Positions 1-6,470 of a stretch of 10,489 bases of DNA are shown in pieces. Numbering within the stretch: the first letter of the stretch is position 1; each line of letters begins with the position of its first letter. Under the pieces are notes generated by a model. That model had not been told where the DNA came from. It was given only the letters and a program-made list of their open reading frames with translations, and made no database searches. Origin of the DNA: Turicibacter sp. UBA7094 (lineage in GTDB: Bacteria > Bacillota_I > Bacilli_A > MOL361 > Turicibacteraceae); contig DKYS01000097.1 of assembly GCA_002493395.1 (NCBI GenBank), positions 1-10,489 on the forward strand, written 5' to 3'. Both the position numbers and the translations under genes were made by a program.

Positions 1-268
1 CTTGTCATTAACTTCCGTCTTCCTTATTAACCCTTTTTAGGAGTATAATAAAGCCATCATACTGGGGGTGATACTCGTGACTGTTTTAAAGACTTTCATT
101 TTTAAATCAGTTTGCTCCACGCAAGGAACGTCAAAGTCAGCTATGCTTTGTTTGGAGCCTCGTTCACTTAATAGCTGAGATAAATTATAACTAGGTTCTT
201 TTCAACAAAGCAATATGGCGTTCTTTGCTCTTACGACTGTATAAATTTAGCCGTAAAGGAGCAAAACG
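1..268. other. Untranslated leader-like region with nested inverted repeats and no convincing gene
   Basis: No recognisable protein is encoded here. Several short inverted repeats are visible: TTGC/GCAA (112-115 with 121-124), GCTCCA/TGGAGC (114-119 with 153-158), GAACG/CGTTC (126-130 with 161-165, or alternatively 219-223), CAAAG/CTTTG (132-136 with 146-150), TCAGCTAT/ATAGCTGA (137-144 with 171-178) and a second CAAAG/CTTTG (206-210 with 223-227). Several of these cannot form together, as in an attenuator or structured leader. A 33-codon ORF starting with GTG (77-178, preceded by GGGGGTG) has its stop inside one repeat arm; it is the only candidate leader peptide and resembles nothing I know. 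The strand is uncertain, because a TTGCTT-18-TATAAT promoter-like sequence also reads leftward into the structured stretch. No known riboswitch consensus was recognised. Confidence 0.4.
163..191 (+). promoter_or_regulatory. Possible promoter of the CD3324-type HTH gene
   Basis: TTCACT (163-168) and TATAAC (186-191) are separated by exactly 17 bp and lie 78 bases before the start codon of the small HTH gene. The -35 match is only partial. The same -10 stretch read on the other strand is TATAAT (185-190), so the direction of transcription is not settled. Confidence 0.3.
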
Positions 269-565
269 ATGAAGTACACGAACGCAAAATCTATCTTACC
301 TGAAGAACTTTTAACTTTAATTCAAGATTATATCGATGGCGAATATCTTTATATCCCTCGAAAACAGGAAAATCAAAAATCATGGGGTGAAAAAAGTGGA
401 GCTAAAAAAGGCCTACTCGAACGAAATCGGGACATTTACGAACATTATCTCGCGGGAATCCCGATTTCTGAATTGGCCCACCTCCACTTTCTATCAGAAA
501 AAAGTATTCGGCGCATTATTGCCCAACAAAAAAAAGGCCCATCGTTGATACAGAATCAAAGATGA
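269..565 (+). CDS. CD3324-family small helix-turn-helix protein
   Basis: This 98-residue basic protein matches my memory of the CD3324 family of Firmicutes: an N-terminal block of the type MKYxNAxxxLPxELL, a YIxGEYLYIP motif (residues 21-30), a W-G-E segment (39-41), an ERNxxIYxxYLxG block (51-63) and a C-terminal helix-turn-helix ending SEKSIRRII (76-84). The fold is Mor/resolvase-like, so DNA binding is expected, but targets are unknown. The start is supported by AAAGGAG at 255-261 with a 7-base spacer. It appears to be a single-gene unit: a structured, gene-free region lies upstream and a hairpin terminator at 604-634 follows. Nothing in the sequence ties its job to the neighbouring FusB-like gene. 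The family call is fairly secure; a specific regulatory function is not. Confidence 0.8.
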   Translation: MKYTNAKSILPEELLTLIQDYIDGEYLYIPRKQENQKSWGEKSGAKKGLLERNRDIYEHYLAGIPISELAHLHFLSEKSIRRIIAQQKKGPSLIQNQR

Positions 566-587
566 GCTAGCGCCTCTCTTACCCTCC

Positions 588-596
588 TGTTATACT
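588..596 (+). promoter_or_regulatory. Possible extended -10 promoter for the FusB-like gene
   Basis: TGTTATACT is an extended -10 element (TGn followed by TATACT at 591-596). No -35 is visible 17 bp upstream. Transcription from it would begin close to 603, placing the 604-634 hairpin at the very 5' end of the mRNA. Confidence 0.3.
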
Positions 597-603
597 AATT
601 ATA

Positions 604-634
604 AAAGAGCTGATGATCATCGCATCAGCTTTTT
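604..634 (+). terminator. Hairpin: terminator of the HTH gene or leader hairpin of the FusB-like gene
   Basis: The arms AGCTGATG (608-615) and CATCAGCT (623-630) form an 8-bp stem, extended outward by one G:U and three A:U pairs (604-607 with 631-634), around a 7-base loop. The right arm runs into four T residues. It sits 38 bases after the HTH gene stop and 9 bases before the ribosome binding site of the next gene. It may end transcription of the first gene, attenuate the second, or both. Confidence 0.6.
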
Positions 635-658
635 ATCTAGGAAAAGGAGTGATTTCTT

Positions 659-1306
659 ATGGAAGCCTTCTTAAAAAAAGAAGAATATAACTACATTAAT
701 AAACGATTAAAAGATTTAAATAATGCCTTGCGAACGTGTAACGATTATCGGACACGAGATGCAAGTCGTGATTACATTCAAGATAAAATTCTTTCGCACC
801 TCAGTCATCTCCTTCCTGAACAAAAAAAATTACTCGATATCACGGCTCTCAAAGATTCCCACGACATCGATATCTTTCTAAACCAATTACAACCTTACAT
901 TTTTACAAACCCACCGATTACAGCGAATGAAATTTCTAAACTCTTTAAGAAAGAAAAAAAATTGAAACTCCCTTCGAGCGAGGTGCTGGAACGTCCGTGT
1001 GTTTATCTCGGTTGGTTTGATTTAGCGACGAAAAAACTCTTCATCGTCCACCGCTATCACCAACAATTACTGGGGATGGCTTGCCGGCTCACGGAGGCCA
1101 AAAATAAACAGACAAACGTATGCGCCCTCTGTCATCATATGGGGCCTAAAAGTGAAGTGGCTTTTGTTTCCCCTCTTTGTAAAGGAAATAAAAATTATCG
1201 TTCCATCGGTTTTTTCGCTTGTTTAGATAGCGCAGCCTGCAACGAGCGAATCACATCAACTGAAAAATTAGAGGGGCTTCTTAAAGAAGTTAATAATATT
1301 AAATAA
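659..1306 (+). CDS. FusB/FusC (FBP) family EF-G-binding zinc protein
   Basis: The 215 residues match the FusB/FusC family in length and layout: an N-terminal helical half, a central KKxKKLKLP stretch (97-105), a LGWxDLATxKxFIV block (117-130) and a C-terminal treble-clef zinc finger. The four cysteines expected to bind zinc are C155 and C158 (CALC) and C188 and C194 (CLDSAAC). Known members bind elongation factor G and help it leave the ribosome. Staphylococcal FusB/FusC confer fusidic acid resistance this way, and many Firmicutes carry chromosomal homologues of unclear role. AAGGAG at 644-649 with a 9-base spacer sets the start. A hairpin lies just upstream of this ribosome binding site. The gene appears monocistronic, ending in a terminator that overlaps its stop codon. 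Family assignment is strong; actual drug resistance cannot be read from sequence. Confidence 0.85.
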   Translation: MEAFLKKEEYNYINKRLKDLNNALRTCNDYRTRDASRDYIQDKILSHLSHLLPEQKKLLDITALKDSHDIDIFLNQLQPYIFTNPPITANEISKLFKKEKKLKLPSSEVLERPCVYLGWFDLATKKLFIVHRYHQQLLGMACRLTEAKNKQTNVCALCHHMGPKSEVAFVSPLCKGNKNYRSIGFFACLDSAACNERITSTEKLEGLLKEVNNIK

Positions 1307-1335
1307 AAAAAGTCTAGAGTTTCTAGACTTTTTTT
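1305..1335. terminator. Bidirectional terminator between the FusB-like and phosphoesterase genes
   Basis: AGTCTAG (1311-1317) and CTAGACT (1323-1329) form the stem with a 5-base loop. It is flanked by six A on the left and six T on the right, so it has a U-run in both directions. It overlaps the TAA of the plus-strand gene and lies 2 bases from the stop of the convergent minus-strand gene. Confidence 0.9.
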
Positions 1336-1337
1336 CA

Positions 1338-2168
1338 TTATTCTCCTGCTTTTAGTTCAAACACGGTCACCTGCGGCACATTAAATAGGCGAAACGGTAC
1401 CCTCGTATTTCCAATTCCTGTATTCACATAAAGTGGAATTTGATTTCCAACTTCATAAAAACCACGAACGTATTGCTGACCAAGTATCGTCGTCATTAAA
1501 GGACCCACAAATGGAAGATAAACCTGTCCCCCATGACTATGCCCAGCTAACGCTAGATCAATGGGATAACCGATAAAATCGTTGACTAGGTCTGGCTCAT
1601 GTAACATTAAAAGATTTAAATTCGTTTCCTCCATCCCCTGCACCGTCTGATTGAGATTATAATACCCTATCAAGGCATCATCGGCGCCATATAAATTTAA
1701 GGCCGTTCCCTTAATTGTTAGTACTTCATGCTCATTCAGTAAAACTTTAAATCCCGCTGCTTCCATTAACTCTTCATAAAATCTTTCGGCTCCGCCACCA
1801 TAATCACGATTTCCAAAGACAGCATACTTCCCATCTGTCGCTTCAATTGTGGATAAGATTCTTTGAACTTCCTCTAAACTTCCCTCATACTCAGCTGCGT
1901 TATCCATCAAGTCCCCTGTAAATAAAACTAAGTCGGCGGACTGCTCATTAATCTTTTTCACAACTTTCTTAAGATCCTCCGTTGAAAAAAATTCACCGAT
2001 ATGTGTATCCGAAAACTGAACGACTTTAATTGTTTCACCCTTCACCTTTTCACTCACTATTTCGTGGGAAACAACATGCAACAACTTTGGTTCAATAAAT
2101 GTCGCGTAAAGACCGACTCCTATTCCAATGACTATCAACCAACCTAAACACTTCAGTAATCCCTTCAT
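1338..2168 (-). CDS. Membrane-anchored calcineurin-like metallophosphoesterase (YkuE/YaeI type)
   Basis: This 276-residue protein has an N-terminal transmembrane anchor (about 5-25), so the catalytic domain is probably outside the membrane. Metallophosphoesterase motifs follow in order: FSDTH (D54, H56), GDLMD (D86), GNRD (N120-D122), HEPD (H190) and GHSHGGQ (H210, H212). Such enzymes use a two-metal centre to cleave phosphate esters. YkuE/YaeI relatives act at the envelope, some on lipid-linked substrates, but the substrate here is unknown. The GNHD motif is changed to GNRD: the CGT codon for R121 is clear, so a residue that is usually a catalytic histidine is arginine. The ORF is otherwise intact and the Asn ligand is kept. 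TCCTC at 2176-2180 (GAGGA on the coding strand) supports the start. TATAAT at 2206-2211 on the minus strand is a possible -10 box without a good -35. Confidence 0.88.
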   Translation of the reverse strand: MKGLLKCLGWLIVIGIGVGLYATFIEPKLLHVVSHEIVSEKVKGETIKVVQFSDTHIGEFFSTEDLKKVVKKINEQSADLVLFTGDLMDNAAEYEGSLEEVQRILSTIEATDGKYAVFGNRDYGGGAERFYEELMEAAGFKVLLNEHEVLTIKGTALNLYGADDALIGYYNLNQTVQGMEETNLNLLMLHEPDLVNDFIGYPIDLALAGHSHGGQVYLPFVGPLMTTILGQQYVRGFYEVGNQIPLYVNTGIGNTRVPFRLFNVPQVTVFELKAGE

Positions 2169-2275
2169 CGACTCATCCTCTATACTCTCACTTTATCTTT
2201 ACAAGATTATATTGTACTCTCATTAAAAATAAATCACAAACTCTTTTTTTAGAATTTATTCCAATAATATGTCGA

Positions 2276-2335
2276 AGGTGATTTTTTTTCTATCCTTATT
2301 ATATAGGGGATTTGTTTTATTGAAAAAACCCACCT
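2276..2335. repeat. Repeat unit A: 26-bp direct repeat framed by an inverted repeat
   Basis: The core at 2285-2310 contains CTATCCTTATTATATAG and recurs at 2412-2437 with one mismatch (G against A). It is framed by AGGTG (2276-2280) and CACCT (2331-2335), plus T6 (2283-2288) facing A6 (2323-2328), giving a long stem-loop. The right arm is shared with the adjacent terminator stem. No coding content is seen. Confidence 0.6.
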
Positions 2336-2358
2336 CGGTTCATGAAGCGTGGTGGGTT
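2323..2358 (-). terminator. Terminator downstream of the XRE-type regulator
   Basis: On the minus strand, AACCCACC (2358-2351) pairs with GGTGGGTT (2334-2327) and is followed by more T residues (A run at 2323-2328 on the plus strand). It ends the transcript of the minus-strand gene stopping at 2465, about 107 bases after the stop codon, so that mRNA carries repeat unit B in its 3' untranslated region. Confidence 0.8.
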
Positions 2359-2407
2359 AAATTGCTCATCTTTTAATCCAATCAAGGAATTTTTTCTCAA
2401 TGTAATA

Positions 2408-2459
2408 GCAGTTTTTCTATCCTTATTATATAGAGGAGTTTTTTCAAGGAAATAACTGC
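2408..2459. repeat. Repeat unit B: second copy of the 26-bp repeat, with different flanking arms
   Basis: The core at 2412-2437 matches unit A at 25 of 26 positions, 127 bp apart. The outer arms are GCAGTT (2408-2413) and AACTGC (2454-2459), and an inner pair TCCTT/AAGGA (2420-2424 with 2446-2450) tightens the stem-loop. The outer arms differ in sequence from those of unit A although the core is conserved. The unit lies 5 bases after the stop of the XRE-type gene. Confidence 0.6.
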
Positions 2460-2464
2460 CCTAA

Positions 2465-3532
2465 TTAATCTGACTGAAGGATACCCTCTAGTCTTTTAAT
2501 CAACTCAGGGTACTCTTTTCGTGAACGAATCTCCTCAAATGTAGGATCCGTTACAATTAACTGGAGCAACAGTTCAGGAAATCTTTCTGACTGAAGACTT
2601 TCATTCAACTCTAGTTCACCGAATAAATGCGTCGGCATTTTCATAGTTGTGTGTGCAAGTTGATCGATTATTTTTGTTAATTCACTTATGACCTCTTCTT
2701 CACGATGTTGACGACTAAAAAAAATAATTTTTTCTAATGTATAACTAACCCCATATACCGCTTCTAACTCAAAAAGTTCGATTAACGCCCCCTCTATCTG
2801 TAACAGACGCTCCGTCATTAAAGACTGATTTTGATTCACACAAAGTTGACGATAATGTCCTAAGGTGAGGCGAATAGATGACAAATGGTTAAACAATCTT
2901 CGTTGAATTCTTTGTTTAACCTCCTTATTCTCTTTGCGCTGAAGATAAATAGCAATTAATAAATCATCCGGATGAAAAGTCAGCCGTGGCATTTCGAGTA
3001 AAATCTTTTCTGCCTTTTCATCTTCTTGATTTTGAAAATAAATACTTGCTAGTAAATAGTTTGCTTGATTCATTAAAGAGGCATCTGTTCCACTTGCGAC
3101 CTCTTCAAGTAATGAAATGACCTGTTTTGACAAGTCGTCTAAAATATCCTTTGGCGCAACCCCTTTTTCCATTAAGTAAAACGAGGCAATAGCCAATTTC
3201 AACTCATTACTTTTTGGATACTGTCTCAAATATCCCGTACATTTTTCAATCATTTCATCAAATAAACGTTTGTTTGCTAGTTCTTTGCATTCTGCGAGCC
3301 ACTGATTAATTTGCAAAGGCGTCAATTTTTGTTCGTACGCCATCAGTTCATCGATGCTACATTCAAAAAACTGAGCAATCTTTGGCAATAACGTAATATC
3401 CGGATATGTTGTCCCCGTTTCCCATTTAGAAACAGCGGGAACCGATACGCCAATTGCCTGTGCTAACTGTTCCTGCGTCAAGTGATGTTCCTTTCTCAAA
3501 CGATAAATAACCTCACCAATTTTTAAGTTCAT
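2465..3532 (-). CDS. XRE-family transcriptional regulator with helical C-terminal domain
   Basis: The protein is 355 residues from the ATG at 3532. An in-frame TTG at 3556 would add eight residues. I prefer the ATG because AGGAAGGG (3541-3548) stands 8 bases before it and the sequence then begins directly with the HTH (MNLKIGEVIYRLRK). Residues 5-62 form a Cro/C1-type HTH, with LTQEQLAQAIGVS (18-30), a recognition region SVPAVSKWETG (30-40) and the usual TYPDITLLPKIAQFF tail. The rest (about 75-355) is helical and Leu-rich, with segments that look like degenerate TPR repeats (for example ANYLLASIYFQNQEDEKAEKILL), a layout seen in many Firmicutes regulators of unknown signal. It lies 107 bases after the MerR gene on the same strand and has its own promoter-like sequence. 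No target can be named. Confidence 0.85.
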   Translation of the reverse strand: MNLKIGEVIYRLRKEHHLTQEQLAQAIGVSVPAVSKWETGTTYPDITLLPKIAQFFECSIDELMAYEQKLTPLQINQWLAECKELANKRLFDEMIEKCTGYLRQYPKSNELKLAIASFYLMEKGVAPKDILDDLSKQVISLLEEVASGTDASLMNQANYLLASIYFQNQEDEKAEKILLEMPRLTFHPDDLLIAIYLQRKENKEVKQRIQRRLFNHLSSIRLTLGHYRQLCVNQNQSLMTERLLQIEGALIELFELEAVYGVSYTLEKIIFFSRQHREEEVISELTKIIDQLAHTTMKMPTHLFGELELNESLQSERFPELLLQLIVTDPTFEEIRSRKEYPELIKRLEGILQSD

Positions 3533-3567
3533 CCTTTCATCCCTTCCTACAAACAATCTATACTCCT

Positions 3568-3597
3568 ATTATAAACGTTCCTCAAAGTGACCCACAA
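3568..3597 (-). promoter_or_regulatory. Candidate promoter of the XRE-type regulator
   Basis: On the minus strand TTGTGG (3597-3592) and TATAAT (3573-3568) are 18 bp apart, 35 bases before the ATG at 3532. The -10 is perfect and the -35 moderate. I see no strong terminator between the MerR gene stop at 3640 and this promoter, only a 6-bp GTTAAA/TTTAAC dyad, so read-through is possible. Confidence 0.5.
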
Positions 3598-3639
3598 TAA
3601 CCGAACTGTTAAACATTTGATAACCTTTTTAACCATGAG

Positions 3640-4443
3640 TTAATCTTTGATCTTGATTTGAATCTTTAATAAATAATTTTCGTATCCTTTCACCGATACC
3701 TCATCGAGTATAAACTCTTCATACGCATAGCCCTCAAGTTCAAGTTGATTAGCTTTTGCGAATGACTTTACACGATCATATGTTTGATAGGATAGTTCGT
3801 AATCCCCCTGGTGGTACGCCATCAAATACGTCCCCCTTGGTTTTAAAAATAATGGTGATGTTTCCTTCCTCTTATCTGATTTTGAATATAAATAACTATA
3901 ATGAACATACTCTGAAGAATTCAAATGCTCTTCGTCAATCATACAACCGATGGCTGATAAATAATTCAATCCCCTTTCCTGCATAAATTCAGACAAGTGA
4001 TTAAAAAAACCATGATGGCTCGTATAATCTAAAGGTGGACTCAACGTTAAATACTCTTCTTCTAGGTGTAAACACTCAATGGCATCCTTATTTATTGTGA
4101 TTGCCTGCTCTGTTATTTCTATTTTTTCTTTCATAAAGTGCTTTATTTTTTTCAAATATTCAATTTCTCGATCAATATCCTCTATCTTTTGTAAAAAGAG
4201 TTGTGATAAATTTTCTGGACTCCGACTATCTAAATAAGCTTTAATCTCTTTCAGAGACATTCCTAACTCTTTTAATGCCGTAATCACTCCGAAAACTTCA
4301 AACTGTTGATAACTGTAATAACGGTACCCGTTCTCCTGCTTGATTATCGGTTGAAAGATGCCGATGTCATCATAATGAAAAAGCGTTTGTTTTTTGATGC
4401 CCCACAGTTTAGCGAATTCACCAGTTGTAATATATTGTTTCAT
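3640..4443 (-). CDS. MerR-family regulator with BmrR/GyrI-like effector domain
   Basis: This 267-residue protein has an N-terminal winged helix of the MerR type (ITTGEFAKLWGIKKQTLFHYDDIGIFQP, residues 5-32, then NGYRYYSYQQFEV, 38-50), a coiled-coil dimerisation helix (about 75-118) and a C-terminal GyrI/BmrR-like ligand-binding domain (about 125-265) with the block KPRGTYLMAYHQGDY (201-215) and a YEEFILDEV motif (241-249). The acidic residues there match the position where BmrR-type proteins contact cationic drugs. Such regulators twist a promoter with an over-long spacer to switch it on when a toxic compound binds. GAGGAG just before the start supports it. Its divergent neighbour is a MATE pump, and the shared intergenic region carries a MerR-type operator, so it very likely controls the pump and probably itself. 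The ligand is unknown. Confidence 0.92.
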   Translation of the reverse strand: MKQYITTGEFAKLWGIKKQTLFHYDDIGIFQPIIKQENGYRYYSYQQFEVFGVITALKELGMSLKEIKAYLDSRSPENLSQLFLQKIEDIDREIEYLKKIKHFMKEKIEITEQAITINKDAIECLHLEEEYLTLSPPLDYTSHHGFFNHLSEFMQERGLNYLSAIGCMIDEEHLNSSEYVHYSYLYSKSDKRKETSPLFLKPRGTYLMAYHQGDYELSYQTYDRVKSFAKANQLELEGYAYEEFILDEVSVKGYENYLLKIQIKIKD

Positions 4444-4457
4444 TTACTGTCCTCCTC

Positions 4458-4488
4458 TTGACTATACGGTTACCGTATACTATATGAT
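4458..4488 (+). promoter_or_regulatory. MerR-type promoter/operator of the MATE pump gene
   Basis: TTGACT (4458-4463) and TATGAT (4483-4488) are separated by 19 bp, the over-long spacer typical of MerR-activated promoters. Inside lies a perfect palindrome TATACGGT-T-ACCGTATA (4463-4479), the expected MerR dimer site. On the opposite strand TATAGT (4466-4461) could act as the -10 of the regulator gene, so one bound dimer could control both directions. Confidence 0.88.
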
Positions 4489-4514
4489 AGTACCGAAAGG
4501 TGGGATTTATTAAG

Positions 4515-5840
4515 ATGTCTTTAACAAATAAGCAGTTAACACTCAAATCATTTTTGGTTTTTACATTCCCAACGATGATTATGATGATTTTTTTATCACT
4601 TTATACGATTATCGACGGGGTCTTTGTCTCACGAGTTGTCGGACAAAATGCCCTATCCGCGATTAATATCTTTTTACCCTTATGGGTTGCCCTCAACGGG
4701 ATTGCTGTCATGTTCGCCACGGGGGGAAGTGCCATTGTGGCGAAAAACTTTGGGGAAGGGAAACCTGAACAAGCTAAGCAACATTTTTCATTAATCGTAG
4801 CTGTTACCCTTGCAATTGGTCTCTTTTTAATGCTTCTTCAGTTACTCTTTCTCCCAAAACTTTTACGATTATTAGGAGCTACTGACAATATTTACGAACA
4901 TGCCTATGCTTATGGAACGATTTTAACTATTTTCATGCCGACTACTATGTTGAAATCACTCTTTGATTACTTCATGGTTACTGCTAATCAACCGAAACGT
5001 GGTCTCTTTTATACGGTAATCGGTGGTGTGACAAACATTATTTTAGACTACCTTTTTATCGTTGTCTTTAAGATAGGAATTGCAGGGGCCGCCCTAGCTA
5101 CCGCCATTGGTCTATTAGTTCCTGCAATCTTAGGTTTCATTTATTTTATGAATCAAACAAACTACCTCCACTTCACTAAACCGAAGTTAGAGTGGTCGAT
5201 TATCTTAAAAAGTATGGGAAATGGTTCTTCTGAAATGGTCACGAATCTTTCAAGTTCTGTCACAACCTTACTTTTCAATTTAGCCATGCTTCATTATCTT
5301 GGCGAGAAAGGGGTAGCTGCGATTACCATTGTTTTATACGCTCAATTTTTCTTAATGTCCGCTTACCTTGGATTTTCATCTGGTGCTGCCCCACTCATTA
5401 GTTTCAACTACGGTGAAAATAACCATGAAAATCTAAGAAAACTGATTCGTTATAGTTACCGAATTCTAATGGTTGCCTCCGTAGCAACGTTTGCCCTTGC
5501 CCTCATTCTTGCTTCGCCACTGATTAAACTGTTTACGGGTGGAAAGAATGAACTTTATCACTTAACCTTGATCGGATTCAATTTATTTGCGATTAGTTTT
5601 CTACCCGTTGGTTTAAATATCTTTACCTCTGCCATGTTTACTGCCCTTTCAAATGGGAAAATCTCAGCCTTTATTTCTATTTTAAGAACCTTAATTCTTG
5701 TCTTAGTTGGAATCATCCTGCTTCCAACCTTCCTAGGGGTTTACGGTGTATGGCTCACCATTCCATTTTCAGAGGCTGTGACCCTTATTTTTTCACTTTT
5801 ATTAATGAAGCGCTATGGGAACTATTATCACTATGCTTAA
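4515..5840 (+). CDS. MATE-family multidrug efflux transporter (MepA-like)
   Basis: This 441-residue integral membrane protein has about twelve hydrophobic segments in two homologous halves. Family features include the N-terminal block LTLKSFLVFTFPTMIMMIFLSLYTIIDGVFVSRVVGQNAL, a GGSAIVAKNFGEG stretch and QPKRGLFYTVIGGVTNIILDYLFI. The second half has SSGAAPLISFNYGENNHENLRK. MATE pumps of this branch export cationic drugs and dyes using a Na+ or H+ gradient. I start at the ATG at 4515, with AAAGGTGGG (4496-4504) as ribosome binding site. An in-frame GTG at 4500 would start only 12 bases after the -10 box, where transcription itself should begin. It is divergent from the MerR-type regulator, the classic arrangement of a drug-inducible pump. 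A terminator follows directly. The exact substrates cannot be inferred. Confidence 0.92.
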   Translation: MSLTNKQLTLKSFLVFTFPTMIMMIFLSLYTIIDGVFVSRVVGQNALSAINIFLPLWVALNGIAVMFATGGSAIVAKNFGEGKPEQAKQHFSLIVAVTLAIGLFLMLLQLLFLPKLLRLLGATDNIYEHAYAYGTILTIFMPTTMLKSLFDYFMVTANQPKRGLFYTVIGGVTNIILDYLFIVVFKIGIAGAALATAIGLLVPAILGFIYFMNQTNYLHFTKPKLEWSIILKSMGNGSSEMVTNLSSSVTTLLFNLAMLHYLGEKGVAAITIVLYAQFFLMSAYLGFSSGAAPLISFNYGENNHENLRKLIRYSYRILMVASVATFALALILASPLIKLFTGGKNELYHLTLIGFNLFAISFLPVGLNIFTSAMFTALSNGKISAFISILRTLILVLVGIILLPTFLGVYGVWLTIPFSEAVTLIFSLLLMKRYGNYYHYA

Positions 5841-5846
5841 AAGAAA

Positions 5847-5877
5847 GGTCATCTCCAACCGGAGATGACCCTTTTTT
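5847..5877. terminator. Bidirectional terminator after the MATE gene
   Basis: GGTCATCTCC (5847-5856) and GGAGATGACC (5861-5870) form a perfect 10-bp stem with the tetraloop AACC. Six T follow on the plus strand, and TTTCTTTT follows on the minus strand. It serves the MATE gene and the convergent SH3-protein gene. Confidence 0.92.
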
Positions 5878-5881
5878 ATCA

Positions 5882-6361
5882 TTATTCAAAATCTAAATAC
5901 TCCACGTATACATACCCAGTTTGTCCTTCAAAAGAGATTTGTACCCATTCATCATTATAATATCGATTTAAAACAGTTACCTCGTCCCCTTCATTGAGAT
6001 TTCCAATAATCTCAGTTCCTGTTGCTGCTTCCTTACGTACATTAACCCCATCAATATTACAATAAGCTACTGAATGATCTGTTTTCTTATCTTGATCTGA
6101 TGTCGCCGTGTTTTCACCTTCTTGGTTCGTTACTTCACTTTTATCTGATGGTTCCTCATTCGCTTGGACTTCTTCTTTCACTTCATTATAAGTAATGAAC
6201 TCATTTTCGGCCTTTGGTTGCTCATAGGTTGCCGCCATGACTCCAGTATACATAATTAAACCAGCCCCTAAAGCTGTTAAAAGTCCAATCATTGAAACAC
6301 CCACTCGTTGCGTCCACGACGTTACTTTTTTATTAGCGGTTGCTTTCCTTTTTTGTTGCAT
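5882..6361 (-). CDS. Exported SH3-domain (SH3b) protein
   Basis: This 159-residue protein has a basic N-terminus, a hydrophobic export or anchor segment (about 20-43, RVGVSMIGLLTALGAGLIMYTGVMAA), an acidic low-complexity linker rich in Glu, Ser, Thr and Asn (50-96), and a C-terminal bacterial SH3 domain (about 98-157). The SH3 core is recognisable: GVNVRKEA, then IIGNLNEGDEVTVLNRYYNDEWVQI and GQTGYVYVEYL. Such domains commonly bind peptidoglycan or other wall polymers, so a wall-associated role is likely. No enzymatic domain is attached, so it would be a binding or adaptor protein. A single Cys (C101) lies at the SH3 boundary. The start is supported by GAGGAGGGG just upstream. The N-terminal segment resembles that of the 271-residue protein encoded upstream, and both genes share an upstream DNA element. 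Confidence 0.85.
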   Translation of the reverse strand: MQQKRKATANKKVTSWTQRVGVSMIGLLTALGAGLIMYTGVMAATYEQPKAENEFITYNEVKEEVQANEEPSDKSEVTNQEGENTATSDQDKKTDHSVAYCNIDGVNVRKEAATGTEIIGNLNEGDEVTVLNRYYNDEWVQISFEGQTGYVYVEYLDFE

Positions 6362-6420
6362 GATAACCCCTCCTCGTTAATATCTGTAAGCATATCACTA
6401 AATAGATCGAGAATTATATT

Positions 6421-6449
6421 ATTATAACTAATGATATCATAATTTTGTA
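6421..6449 (-). promoter_or_regulatory. Candidate promoter of the SH3-protein gene with internal palindrome
   Basis: On the minus strand TACAAA (6449-6444) and TATAAT (6426-6421) are 17 bp apart. The spacer contains the perfect 10-bp palindrome ATGATATCAT (6431-6440), a possible operator. A second TATAAT (6418-6413) lies just downstream. It sits about 60 bases before the start codon. Confidence 0.45.
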
Positions 6450-6470
6450 GAATAATGATGTAATTTCAAT

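Noticed and set aside
336..548. Plus-strand 70-residue ORF inside the HTH gene
   Set aside because: It is out of frame with the recognisable CD3324-type protein, lacks a ribosome binding site, and has no protein-like pattern.
3532..3556. TTG start eight codons upstream in the XRE-type regulator
   Set aside because: The ribosome binding site AGGAAGGG lies inside this extension and is well spaced to the ATG at 3532, so the extension is probably untranslated.
3756..3986. Plus-strand ORF opposite the MerR gene
   Set aside because: Antisense shadow of a well-supported regulator; no ribosome binding site or family resemblance.
659..5840. A drug-resistance island made of the FusB-like gene and the MerR/MATE pair
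   Set aside because: They are about 3 kb apart with unrelated genes and opposite strands between them, and no mobile element or composition break was noticed.
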